A stretch of 64,000 nucleotides of DNA. Source: Streptomyces sp. HPF1205. Lineage in GTDB: Bacteria; Actinomycetota; Actinomycetes; Streptomycetales; Streptomycetaceae. Below the pieces are notes generated by a model. It was not told where the DNA came from and did not search any database. It saw only the letters and a list, made by a program, of their open reading frames with translations. The DNA is taken from the NCBI RefSeq assembly GCF_020400825.1, contig NZ_JAINVH010000032.1, positions 1 to 64,000 on the forward strand, given 5' to 3'. Positions 18,872 to 26,553 of this stretch are shown here, one piece after another. A program made the position numbers and the translations under genes. Each line of letters starts with the position of its first letter. Position 1 is the first letter of the stretch.

Positions 18872-19156
18872 ATGGTACGTACTCCCCTGACCCCCGAGGA
18901 GCGGGCCCGCGGCGAGCGCTTCGGCACGCTGCTGCGCGAGGCCCGCGGCGACCGCAGCATGCCCGAGGTGGCGGCGGCGGCCGGTATCTCCGCGGAGACG
19001 CTCCGCAAGATCGAGACGGGCCGCGCCCCGACCCCCGCGTTCTTCACGGTGGCCGCCCTGGCCTCGGCCCTCGGCCTGTCCCTCGACACCCTGGCCGCGG
19101 CCTGCGCCCAGCCGTCACCGGACGACCGGACGCAGCCGCGCGAGGCGGCGGCCTGA
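18872..19156 (+). CDS. Small XRE-family (Cro/CI helix-turn-helix) transcriptional regulator
   Basis: Predicted 94 residues: almost the whole protein is one HTH_3 domain. FGTLLREARGDRSMPEVAAAAGISAETLRKIETG gives helices 1-4, with SAETLRKIETGRAPT as recognition helix, and FFTVAALASALGLSLDTLAA completes the fold. There is no effector domain, so it probably binds DNA as a dimer. The start is ATG 18872; the frame is open upstream, but the only sensible signal is the -10 box seven bases before it. It is divergent from map with a shared palindrome, the usual layout of a self- and neighbour-controlling repressor. Confidence 0.85.
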   Translation: MVRTPLTPEERARGERFGTLLREARGDRSMPEVAAAAGISAETLRKIETGRAPTPAFFTVAALASALGLSLDTLAAACAQPSPDDRTQPREAAA

Positions 19157-19163
19157 CCCCCGG

Positions 19164-19187
19164 CCCGCCCCGCGCGGCGCGGGCGGG
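19164..19187. terminator. Hairpin between convergent XRE gene and 19190 gene
   Basis: CCCGCCC (19164-19170) pairs with GGGCGGG (19181-19187), and three further pairs follow after a bulged C. The 33-base gap between two convergent stops is almost filled by it, so it probably serves both. Confidence 0.7.
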
Positions 19188-19189
19188 TC

Positions 19190-19573
19190 TCAGGTCTCCT
19201 CCATCCGCCGGCCGGTGAGTTCGTAGCTGTGGCCGCCGGGGTGGCCGCCGTACTCGCAGCACCCCTCGCCCGCGGGCGGCGGCCCCACCGCCGGGCAGTC
19301 CGGCAGCACGACCAGCCGCACTTCGCCCTCCGGGCGGCTCCAGCGGGCCCACACGGCTCCGGTGTCGCGGCCGGCCAGGTGCATCACGTGAGCGTGGTGC
19401 TCCCCGGTGGCGTGCGCCTGCAACGAGCAGCGCAGATCCCGCTCGACGTCCTCCACCGCTGCCGCCCCGCCCGGGGCGAACCCCATGGCCACGGGCACGA
19501 GGTACGCGGGCAGCCGCGCCCGCCGCCCGCATACGCGCGCGGGCGCCGAGCACTGCCAGCTCTCGTCGATCAT
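19190..19573 (-). CDS. Hypothetical protein coupled to an anti-sigma-like ATPase
   Basis: Predicted 127 residues; family not recognised. It is rich in Cys and His (CSAPARVCGRRARL near the start; EGCCEYGGHPGGHSYELTG near the end), which could bind a metal. No membrane segment is visible. ATG 19573 shares one base with the stop of the preceding ATPase gene (TGATG), so the two are translationally coupled and likely work together. Such ATPase-plus-small-protein pairs next to XRE regulators are common in Streptomyces; the role of this small partner is unknown to me. Confidence 0.65.
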   Translation of the reverse strand: MIDESWQCSAPARVCGRRARLPAYLVPVAMGFAPGGAAAVEDVERDLRCSLQAHATGEHHAHVMHLAGRDTGAVWARWSRPEGEVRLVVLPDCPAVGPPPAGEGCCEYGGHPGGHSYELTGRRMEET

Positions 19574-20037
19574 CAGGCCACCCTGATCAAGGCCCAGACA
19601 GCCTTGCCCTCGTTCCCGTGGAGCGTTACCCCCCATTGCCCGTCGGTGAGCACGTCCACGAGTGCAAGACCCCGGCCGCTCTCGTCGTCCTTCCCCGCCC
19701 TGCACGGCCGCAGTCGGACACCGGCACCATCGTGCACCTCGACGCGCACGGCGTCTTCCAAGCGGAGGAATCGCGTCTCGATCGACCTTCCTCGCGGCGA
19801 ATGGCCATGCCGAACCGCATTGGTCACAAGCTCGGAGAGCACGAGTTCCGCGGTGCTCGCCAGATCGGCGAGGTCCCAGGCAGCGAGGACGCGACGGAGT
19901 TCGCTGCGTGCCGATCCGACGCAGTGAGCCTGTGCGGGCCACGTCCGCACAACCTCCGTCCCGTCCGCGCGCGACTGGTCGACGGGCTCTGGACGCCCTT
20001 TCCCCACAGGCGGGTCATGCAAGTCGATCGGGTTCAC
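19573..20037 (-). CDS. ATP-binding protein, SpoIIAB/RsbW-like (HATPase)
   Basis: Predicted 154 residues. The GHKL ATPase motifs are present: N box ELVTNAVRHG, a G1-like VEVHDGAG, and G2 ESGRGLALVD followed by WGVTLHGNEGKAVWALI. These single-domain kinases usually act as anti-sigma factors or anti-anti-sigma kinases, but many Streptomyces copies have no known partner. GTG 20037 has GGAG nine bases upstream. It overlaps the hypothetical gene at 19190 and is divergent from the large XRE regulator at 20207. The GC content here is visibly lower than in flanking genes, which may indicate a more recent arrival. Confidence 0.85.
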   Translation of the reverse strand: MNPIDLHDPPVGKGRPEPVDQSRADGTEVVRTWPAQAHCVGSARSELRRVLAAWDLADLASTAELVLSELVTNAVRHGHSPRGRSIETRFLRLEDAVRVEVHDGAGVRLRPCRAGKDDESGRGLALVDVLTDGQWGVTLHGNEGKAVWALIRVA

Positions 20038-20143
20038 GGTGAATCACTCCATTGGTGCGTGCGGCCTGTCCGGGCGATTCCCAACGCTTTCGCCTCTTCG
20101 GCCGGCCTGGAAGTGTGTGCCGACGCCGAGTGAGCGTGTGCGT

Positions 20144-20160
20144 TTCACACATCGTGTGAA
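20144..20160. promoter_or_regulatory. Perfect inverted repeat upstream of the XRE/repeat-domain regulator
   Basis: TTCACAC and GTGTGAA flank ATC, a perfect 7-3-7 dyad. It is 12 bp upstream of a TAGTCT -10 box and 47 bp from the start codon, where a repressor or autoregulator could block transcription. It lies in the gap shared with the divergent ATPase gene. Confidence 0.65.
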
Positions 20161-20171
20161 TGCGCGGCGGC

Positions 20172-20177
20172 TAGTCT
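20172..20177 (+). promoter_or_regulatory. -10 box (TAGTCT) for the XRE/repeat-domain regulator
   Basis: TAGTCT fits TANNNT. Transcription would begin near 20184, giving a leader of about 23 bases that includes GAGGGGG before ATG 20207. Confidence 0.45.
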
Positions 20178-20206
20178 CGGTCGAGGGTCGGCAGTGAGGG
20201 GGTCGC

Positions 20207-21544
20207 ATGGAGCCGAACACATTGCTGGACGCACTGCTCGATGAGGCAGGCATGTCCCGTGCCGGACTGGCAGCACGTGTCAACAGCCTCACGAAATCAC
20301 GGGGGAAAGCCACCCGATATGATCACGCCTCGGTCATCCGGTGGTTACGCGGTCAGCGCCCGCGGGGCGCTGTCCCCGACATGATCTGCGACATCTTCAC
20401 GGAACAGTTGGGCCGCCCGTTTTCGCACGACGACATCGGCATGGGCGAGCCCCTGTCGGTCGACGTGCCGAGGGGTGGGCTGGCCGCTTTCATCGACAGG
20501 TCAACGGCTCTGTGGCGTGCGGACGAGCAACAACGATCCGATGTACGGGAGGCGTCCACGATTGACGGCCTCGCCGCAGTGGCCCCCGTGTGGGAATGGG
20601 AGAACCCGCCGGAGGACACCGACGTGTCCCGCGAGGGAACATCGCACGTCGGGGCGCCCGACATCGATGTTCTGCGTACGGCACGCACCCACTACGAGCA
20701 GATGTACCGCAAGGTCGGCGGTGTAGCGGCAAGGGACCGGATCGTCCGCTTCCTCACCGGAGATGTCGCACCAGTGCTTCGCGGTTCGTACTCGGATGCG
20801 GTTGGGCGGGAGTTGCACCGTGCCGTGGGCGGCCTGGTGTCGATCGCCGGGATCTGCGCCTACGACAGCGATGCGCAGGGCTTGGCCCAGCGTTATTTCC
20901 ATCAAGCGCTACGTCTTGCCAAGGCCAGCGGCGATCGGTCGTTCGGTGGCTACGTCATCGCGCTGATGGTCAACCAGTCCGTTTTCCTCCGTGAATACCG
21001 ACAAGCCGTGGCATTCGCGGAGGCAGGCCTGCGGACCGCCGGCTCCCACATCTCTCCTGCCTTGGCCACCGACTTGTACGCGATGCAGGCGAAGGCGTTC
21101 GCACGCATGGGCGACCAGATCAATGCCCATCGCTGTATGGCGCTCGCTGAAACGGCTGCCGGACGGATTCACCCGGGCGACGAACCGGAGGAGACCGGCT
21201 ATGTTCAACCCGGCCTTGTGGAAGCCCACTTGGCAGAGGCACTGATAAGTCTCGGTGACATGAGCCCTGCGCAGGAGTACGCCCACGAAGCCGTACGTTC
21301 GCAGGCGCACGCCCGTGGGCGCGTACACCGACTGGCGACCCTCACCAACGTACAGCTACGCAGCGGCGAGAACGAGCAGGCAGCCGCCACCGCGGCCGCG
21401 ATGGTCCGTGAGGCCCGCGGCATGGAATCCCAGCGCTTGAGAGACCGGCTGATCTCGGTCCGGCGGTCCTTCGCCGAGCATGGCGGAGCGGCGGCCAGGG
21501 ACACGACAGAACTGATCGACGAGACTCTGCGCCTGCCGCTGTAG
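20207..21544 (+). CDS. Large XRE-type regulator with TPR-like C-terminus and a TTA codon
   Basis: Predicted 445 residues. Residues 1-75 are a helix-turn-helix-like domain (LLDALLDEAGMSRAGLAARV, then YDHASVIRWLRGQRP). A variable linker follows to about residue 150, and the rest is helical repeat (ALRLAKASGDRSFGGYVIAL; QAVAFAEAGLRTAG; AHLAEALISLGDMSPAQEYA), resembling the TPR sensory part of Streptomyces pheromone- or stress-type regulators. Leu47 is encoded by TTA (20345-20347), the only TTA leucine codon I noticed in the window, so translation should need the bldA tRNA. ATG 20207 has GAGGGGG upstream. It is divergent from the ATPase pair and followed by a Nudix gene. Confidence 0.85.
   Translation: MEPNTLLDALLDEAGMSRAGLAARVNSLTKSRGKATRYDHASVIRWLRGQRPRGAVPDMICDIFTEQLGRPFSHDDIGMGEPLSVDVPRGGLAAFIDRSTALWRADEQQRSDVREASTIDGLAAVAPVWEWENPPEDTDVSREGTSHVGAPDIDVLRTARTHYEQMYRKVGGVAARDRIVRFLTGDVAPVLRGSYSDAVGRELHRAVGGLVSIAGICAYDSDAQGLAQRYFHQALRLAKASGDRSFGGYVIALMVNQSVFLREYRQAVAFAEAGLRTAGSHISPALATDLYAMQAKAFARMGDQINAHRCMALAETAAGRIHPGDEPEETGYVQPGLVEAHLAEALISLGDMSPAQEYAHEAVRSQAHARGRVHRLATLTNVQLRSGENEQAAATAAAMVREARGMESQRLRDRLISVRRSFAEHGGAAARDTTELIDETLRLPL
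20345..20347 (+). promoter_or_regulatory. TTA leucine codon (bldA-dependent translation point)
   Basis: It is codon 47 of the regulator, within IRWLRGQ. In Streptomyces TTA is read only by the bldA tRNA, whose abundance rises during development, so this codon is a likely translational control point. Confidence 0.75.
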
Positions 21545-21597
21545 CGTGGGCTGCGCCTGGGACAGTGCCGAGCCCCAGCGCGGAAGGCGGCCGGGTC

Positions 21598-22134
21598 GTG
21601 GCAGCGTGGAAGAACCTTGGAGAACGGACCGTTTACGAGAACCCCTGGCTCAGGGTGAACCTCGCCGACGTGGAACTGCCCGACGGCCGCCACCTCGATC
21701 ACTATCTGCTCCGGCAGCGGCCGGTCGCGCTGGCCACGGCCGTCAACGAGAAGAACGAGGTACTCCTGCTGTGGCGGCACCGGTTCATTCCCGATTCCTG
21801 GGGGTGGGAGATCGCCGCCGGGGTGGTCGAGGACGGGGAGGACGTACAAGAGGCGGCCGCGCGGGAGATGCTGGAGGAAACGGGATGGCGGCCTGTACTG
21901 CCGTTGCGGCATTTGCTCACGGTGGAGCCGTCCAACGGACTGTCCGACGCGCGGCACCACGTCTACTGGGCCGAAGGAGCGGAGCACGTGGGCGATCCCG
22001 AGGACGACTTCGAATCGGACCGCCGTGCGTGGGTGCCGCTCAAGGACATCCCGGAGCTTGTGGGGCGCGGCGAGATCCGGGCGTCGAACACCGCGGCCGC
22101 CCTGCTTTTGCTGCACCACATGCGACTGGGCTGA
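21598..22134 (+). CDS. Nudix hydrolase, ADP-ribose pyrophosphatase-like
   Basis: Predicted 178 residues from GTG 21598, which has GGAAGG ten bases upstream; an in-frame GTG at 21565 would add 11 residues but lacks such a site. The Nudix box is intact: GVVEDGEDVQEAAAREMLEE followed by TGW (G-x5-E-x7-REUxEExGU). Upstream, WKNLGERTVYENPWLRVN and LLWRHRFIPDSWGWEIAAG match the ADP-ribose and nucleoside-diphosphate-sugar branch. It should hydrolyse nucleoside diphosphates linked to another moiety. It starts 54 bases after the XRE regulator and may be co-transcribed. Confidence 0.85.
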   Translation: MAAWKNLGERTVYENPWLRVNLADVELPDGRHLDHYLLRQRPVALATAVNEKNEVLLLWRHRFIPDSWGWEIAAGVVEDGEDVQEAAAREMLEETGWRPVLPLRHLLTVEPSNGLSDARHHVYWAEGAEHVGDPEDDFESDRRAWVPLKDIPELVGRGEIRASNTAAALLLLHHMRLG

Positions 22135-22322
22135 GCACAACCTGACCGGCCCCGAGCCCGGCTGCGGGGCGGACCGGGCCGAACTGCCCGCGCGGCAGCG
22201 CGAGACCGACGTTCGAGACGGTCGCGAACCGCGGAGTCGGCCGGGGCCGGCCGGGCCGGGCGTGGGAGCGTGGAGGGCCCGGGGAGTCGGGAACTCCCCC
22301 ATAAGAAAGAAAAGGGAGCACC

Positions 22323-22823
22323 GTGGCCCACCCGCACGCCGATGGACGGCCCGCCCCGCAGGAACCCGCCGTCCGGTCGATGACCCTGCTCGTCGCCGCC
22401 GTCATCGTCCACGACGCGGCGGCCGGGCGGGTGGCGCTGCTGCGGCGCGGCGAGAACGCGCGGTTCGCGCCCGGGAAGTGGGACCTGCCGTCGGGCAAGA
22501 GCGAGCCCGGCGAGCCGGTCAGCGGGACGGCCGTACGGGAGCTGCGGGAGGAGACCGGGCTGCTGGTGGAGCCCGGGTCCCTGGAGGTCGTCCACGTCGT
22601 CCACGGCGCCTGGGGTGTCGAGGCGCCCGGCGGCTTCCTCACCGTCGTCTTCGCGACCCGCGCGTGGGAAGGGGAGTTGGAGAACCGCGAGCCGGGCAAG
22701 CACGCCCGGGTGCGCTGGTTCGCCACGGACGACCTCCCCGCCGATTTCGTGCCCAGCACCGGGAGCGCCCTGCGCGGCTACCTCTCCGGCGGCCCGCGGC
22801 TCACCCTGCGCGGCTGGCACTGA
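22323..22823 (+). CDS. Nudix hydrolase, MutT/NUDT1-like
   Basis: Predicted 166 residues. The Nudix box GKSEPGEPVSGTAVRELREE followed by TGL is complete. VAAVIVHDAAAGRVALLRRG and FAPGKWDLPSGK match the MutT-like group with the conserved LPSGK/LPGGG strand before the box. RWFATDDLPADFVPST follows. The substrate is unknown; oxidised nucleotides or dinucleotides are the usual choices. GTG 22323 has AGGGAG five bases upstream in an unusually A-rich leader (22300-22316). It is the second Nudix gene in a row but only distantly similar to the first. Confidence 0.85.
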   Translation: MAHPHADGRPAPQEPAVRSMTLLVAAVIVHDAAAGRVALLRRGENARFAPGKWDLPSGKSEPGEPVSGTAVRELREETGLLVEPGSLEVVHVVHGAWGVEAPGGFLTVVFATRAWEGELENREPGKHARVRWFATDDLPADFVPSTGSALRGYLSGGPRLTLRGWH

Positions 22824-22856
22824 CCGGGCGGGCGGCCACCGGGCCGTAAACCCCCC

Positions 22857-23510
22857 TCACGCCGTGCCGAGTTCCCCGCGGGCCGAGGCCACCCAGGCCG
22901 CGACGCCCGGGGAGTCCGAGTCGCGGGCCAGGTCCGCCGCTTCGTCGAGCAGGGTCGCGGCGTCGTCGGGCCGCTCCTGCTGGGCGGCGAGGTGGGCGAG
23001 GCCGATCAGGTTCGCCGCGACCCCGGGCAGGAAGCCGAGGTCGCGGCGCAGCCGGGTGGACTCCTCGAGCAAGGACCGCGCCTCGTCCAGCCGGCCGGCC
23101 ATGTGGGCGGCGAACCCGAGGTGGCGCAGCGCGTAGGACATGGTGAGACGGTCCTCGGCCCGGGTGGCGAGCTCCAGGGAGCGCTCGAAGGAGGGCAGGG
23201 CCGTCTCGTCGTCCTCGCGCACCACCTGGTGGTACGTCCCGATCCAGAACAGCGCCTCGCCCTCGCCCCGCACGTCGCCCAGCCGCCGGTAGAGCGCCGC
23301 GGCGCGCTCGAAGAGCTCCAGTTCGGCCGAGGCGTCCAAGCTCCGGTCCGCCAGGAAACGGGCGTGCACCAGCCGGCCCCGGGCCAGGGCGACATCGGCC
23401 TCGACCGCGTCCAGCCCCTCGTCGGCGGCGGGCAGCACCCCGGCGTCGCCCCCGAAGACCGCCCGCTCGTAAAGGAGTTGGGCCCGCTCGATCCGCTCGT
23501 CCACAGTCAT
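22857..23510 (-). CDS. Tetratricopeptide-repeat protein
   Basis: Predicted 217 residues made almost wholly of TPR-like helix pairs: LELFERAAALYRRLGDVRGE, TALPSFERSLELATRAEDRL, GRLDEARSLLEESTRLRRDL and ERPDDAATLLDEAADLARDS. The last three have the typical A/G-L-Y/F-A/G spacing. Such proteins bind partner proteins; no catalytic domain is attached, so its role is open. It has no signal peptide. ATG 23510 is six bases after a TAGGAT box, predicting a leaderless mRNA. It is divergent from the secreted nuclease. Confidence 0.8.
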   Translation of the reverse strand: MTVDERIERAQLLYERAVFGGDAGVLPAADEGLDAVEADVALARGRLVHARFLADRSLDASAELELFERAAALYRRLGDVRGEGEALFWIGTYHQVVREDDETALPSFERSLELATRAEDRLTMSYALRHLGFAAHMAGRLDEARSLLEESTRLRRDLGFLPGVAANLIGLAHLAAQQERPDDAATLLDEAADLARDSDSPGVAAWVASARGELGTA

Positions 23511-23516
23511 GCGGCG

Positions 23517-23522
23517 ATCCTA
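23517..23522 (-). promoter_or_regulatory. -10 box (TAGGAT) for the leaderless TPR gene
   Basis: TAGGAT is followed by CGCCGC and ATG 23510 on the minus strand. Confidence 0.5.
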
Positions 23523-23620
23523 CGCAGCCGGGTACGCGGGGCCGCGCGCCGCCGGCCGCCACCGGGCGCCCCCGAGGACCGCCCCGCCGGCGCCCCCGTA
23601 CCCGCCCCTGCCCGCGCCCG

Positions 23621-23644
23621 GCCGCCCGGCCGCCCGGCCGCCCG
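23621..23644. repeat. Three tandem GCCGCCCG octamers
   Basis: GCCGCCCG repeats exactly three times in the divergent gap between the TPR and nuclease genes, just upstream of the AT-richer presumed promoter of the nuclease. A TTCACCCGG sequence (23653-23661) resembling one half of a PhoP box lies shortly after it. Confidence 0.8.
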
Positions 23645-23807
23645 CCGAAGAATTCACCCGGAAACCCCTTCGGGGGAACTGTCTACGCGCGTATCTTGGG
23701 CCGGATCGCGCGCGCCCGCGAGGGCGTGACGCACCGTCGCATGCCGTGAACGCCAACGGAACGCGGGCAAGCCCGCGCAACCCGCTCCGTACGAAGGAGA
23801 AGCCCCG

Positions 23808-26366
23808 GTGCCGCACCCCTCCGAGGACACACCCACCCCCGCAAGACCCGGACCGGCAACCCCGGCGGCCCAGGCCGCCCCGGTGACCCCGGCCGCCCGC
23901 CGAAACGGCAGCCCCGCCCTCAAGAAGCGGCTGCTGCCCGTCGGCATAGCCGGCTCCCTCGTCCTGGCCGCGCTCGGCGTGCACGCCGCCGTCGCCACGC
24001 CCTCCGCGGACGCCGTGATCAGCGAGGTGTACGGCGGCGGCGGCAACTCGGGCGCCACGTACACCAACGACTTCGTGGAACTTGCCAACGCCGGTGCCGC
24101 GCCCCTGGACCTGAGCGGCTACAGCGTGCAGTACCTGCCGGGCAGCCCCACCGCGAGCTCGAAGTGGCAGGCCACCGCGCTGAGCGGGACGCTGGCCGGC
24201 GGCGGGCGGTACCTGGTGCAGGAGGCGGCCGGGACCGGCGGCACCACCGCGCTGCCCACACCGGACGCGACGGGCACCGTCAACATGTCGGGGACGACCG
24301 GCACGGTCGCGCTGGTGTCCGGCGCCGACCCGCTGACCTGCCTGACCGCCGCGGACTGCGCGGCCGACTCGCGGGTGAAGGACCTGGTCGGCTTCGGTAC
24401 GGCGGTCGTCCACGAGGGCGGCGGCCCGGCGGCCGGCGCGAGCAACACCGCGTCGGTCGCCCGCAGTGCCGCCCTGACCGACACCGACGACAACGCGGCG
24501 GACTTCACCGCGGGCGCACCGACCCCGCAGAACTCGGCCGGGGGCGGCACGCCGACGACACCTCCCACGACGCCGCCGAGCACGCCCCCCACCACCCCGC
24601 CGACCACGCCGCCGAGCACCACTCCCCCGGTCGCCGCCAGGATTCACGACATCCAGGGCCCCACCCGCCTGTCGCCGCTCGCGGGCAAGGCCGTCACCGG
24701 CGTGACCGGCGTCGTCACGGGCGTACGCGGCTACGGCTCGTCGCGCGGCTACTGGGTGCAGGACCCGCGGCCGGACGACGACCCCCGTACCAGCGAGGGC
24801 ATCTTCGTCTACACCGGCTCGGTGAGCCCGGCCGTGGCGGTCGGCGACAGTGTGAGCCTGGACGGCACGGTCTCGCAGTTCTACCCGGGCGGCACGGGCA
24901 TCGGCGGGCAGTCCGTCACCGAGCTGACCAAGGCGAAGGCGACCGTGGTCTCCAGCGGCAACCCGCTGCCGGCGCCCGTGGTCCTGGACGCGGCCGACGT
25001 GCCCGACGCCTTCGCGCCGAGCGCGGGCGGCGGCAGCATCGAGTCGCTGCCGCTGCGGCCCGCGGACTTCGCGCTGGACCTGTACGCGTCGCTTGAGGGC
25101 ATGAACGTGGCGTTCTCCGACGCGCGCGTCGTGGGCGCCACCGACCCCTACTCCGAGTTGTGGGTCACGGTGAAGCCGCGGCAGAACCCGACCAGGCGCG
25201 GCGGCACCGTGTACACCGGGTACGACCAGCCGAACTCCGGCCGCTTGATGGTGCAGTCGCTGATCCCCCTGGCCACCCAGGCGTTCCCCACGGCCGACGT
25301 GGGCGACACGCTGGCCGGGCGGACCGAGGGGCCGCTGGACTGGAGCCAGTACGCCGGCACGTACGCCGTTCAGGCGCGCGCGATCGGCACCGTCGAGGAT
25401 GGCGGCATCGCCCCCGAGGTGACCGCGAAGGCGCGGCCGGACCAGGTGACGGTGGCCACGTACAACGTGGAGAACCTGGCGCCCTCCAACGATCGGGCGA
25501 AGTTCGACCGGCTGGCCAAGGGTCTGGTCACCAACCTGCGCTCGCCCGACATCGTGGCGCTGGAGGAGATCCAGGACAACGACGGCGCCACCGACGACGG
25601 TGTGGTGGCCGCCGACAGGACGCTCACCGAGCTGACCGGCGCGATCGCGGCCGCGGGCGGCCCGCACTACCAGTGGCGGGAGATCGACCCGGTCGACGAC
25701 AAGGACGGCGGGCAGCCCGGCGGCAACATCCGCCAGGCGTTCCTGTTCAACCCCGACCGGGTGTCCTTCACCGACCGCCCGGGGGGCGACGCGACGACCG
25801 CGGTGGGCATCACCGGCACCGGCAGGAACACCGCCCTGACCGCCTCCCCCGGCCGGATCGCGCCGGACGACCCGGCCTGGACCGACAGCCGCAAGCCGCT
25901 GGCGGGCGAGTTCACCTTCCGCGGCCGCACGCTGTTCGTGATCGCGAACCACTTCGTCAGCAAGGGCGGCGACCAGGGCGTCGACAGCCGCTTCCAGCCG
26001 CCGGTGCGCGGCTCGGAGGTCCAGCGCATCCAGCAGGCGATCGTGGAGCACGACTTCGTGCGGCGGCTGGAGCAGGCGGACCCGCGCGCGGACGTCGTCG
26101 TCCTGGGCGACCTGAACGACTACCAGTTCTCGCCCGCGGTCCTCGGCCTCACCGGCGACGGCGAGGTCCTCACCGACCTGGTCGACACGCTGCCGCCGCG
26201 CGAGCGCTACTCGTACGTGTACGAGGGCAACTCCCAGGTGCTGGACCACATCCTGGTCAGCCCCAACCTGCGCCACGACGTGGACTACGACGTGGTCCAC
26301 ATCAACTCCGAGTTCGCCGACCAGACCAGCGACCACGACCCGCAGGTGATCCGCCTGGAGCCGTAG
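23808..26366 (+). CDS. Secreted ExeM/NucH-type extracellular nuclease with lamin-tail domain
   Basis: Predicted 852 residues. The first 65 are a long signal (KKRLLPVGIAGSLVLAALGV after a Pro/Ala-rich start). Residues about 68-195 form a lamin-tail-like domain (VISEVYGGGGNSGATYTNDF, DFVELANAGAAPLDLSGYSV). A Pro/Thr linker follows near 240-280, then an OB-like region, then the endonuclease/exonuclease/phosphatase domain from about 545: VATYNVENLAPSN, IVALEEIQDNDG (metal Glu), FVIANHFVSKGGDQG, VVVLGDLNDYQF and SDHDPQ (catalytic His). Relatives degrade extracellular DNA. GTG 23808 has AAGGAG nine bases upstream. A possible PhoP half-box upstream would suit a phosphate-scavenging role, but this is weak. 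Confidence 0.9.
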   Translation: MPHPSEDTPTPARPGPATPAAQAAPVTPAARRNGSPALKKRLLPVGIAGSLVLAALGVHAAVATPSADAVISEVYGGGGNSGATYTNDFVELANAGAAPLDLSGYSVQYLPGSPTASSKWQATALSGTLAGGGRYLVQEAAGTGGTTALPTPDATGTVNMSGTTGTVALVSGADPLTCLTAADCAADSRVKDLVGFGTAVVHEGGGPAAGASNTASVARSAALTDTDDNAADFTAGAPTPQNSAGGGTPTTPPTTPPSTPPTTPPTTPPSTTPPVAARIHDIQGPTRLSPLAGKAVTGVTGVVTGVRGYGSSRGYWVQDPRPDDDPRTSEGIFVYTGSVSPAVAVGDSVSLDGTVSQFYPGGTGIGGQSVTELTKAKATVVSSGNPLPAPVVLDAADVPDAFAPSAGGGSIESLPLRPADFALDLYASLEGMNVAFSDARVVGATDPYSELWVTVKPRQNPTRRGGTVYTGYDQPNSGRLMVQSLIPLATQAFPTADVGDTLAGRTEGPLDWSQYAGTYAVQARAIGTVEDGGIAPEVTAKARPDQVTVATYNVENLAPSNDRAKFDRLAKGLVTNLRSPDIVALEEIQDNDGATDDGVVAADRTLTELTGAIAAAGGPHYQWREIDPVDDKDGGQPGGNIRQAFLFNPDRVSFTDRPGGDATTAVGITGTGRNTALTASPGRIAPDDPAWTDSRKPLAGEFTFRGRTLFVIANHFVSKGGDQGVDSRFQPPVRGSEVQRIQQAIVEHDFVRRLEQADPRADVVVLGDLNDYQFSPAVLGLTGDGEVLTDLVDTLPPRERYSYVYEGNSQVLDHILVSPNLRHDVDYDVVHINSEFADQTSDHDPQVIRLEP

Positions 26367-26395
26367 CCGGCGCGGCCGCCGGCCCGGCGGCATGA

Positions 26396-26467
26396 GCGAG
26401 GGCCCCGGCATCCGGATCCGCCGGCCACGACGTCACGTCGGCGGCGGTCCGGTGCCGGGGCCCTCGC
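26396..26467. terminator. Very long stem-loop between nuclease and aquaglyceroporin genes
   Basis: GCGAGGGCCCCGGCA (26396-26410) pairs exactly with 26453-26467, and inner segments (CCGGA with TCCGG, CGACG with CGTCG) can pair too. It starts 30 bases after the nuclease stop; the convergent layout makes a bidirectional terminator likely. Confidence 0.8.
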
Positions 26468-26530
26468 GGTGCCAGGTCCCTCGCGGTGCCGGGTCTCGGC
26501 GGTTCCGGCGACTCGGCGGTTCCGGCGGCT
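26461..26530. repeat. Direct repeats of 17-bp period beside the terminator
   Basis: CCCTCGCGGTGCC occurs at 26461-26473 and 26478-26490, then CTCGGCGGTTCCGGCG at 26495-26510 and 26512-26527. All four units keep a spacing of 17 bases. Confidence 0.75.
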
Positions 26531-26553
26531 CGGCGCCCACGGGCGCCGGGCCG

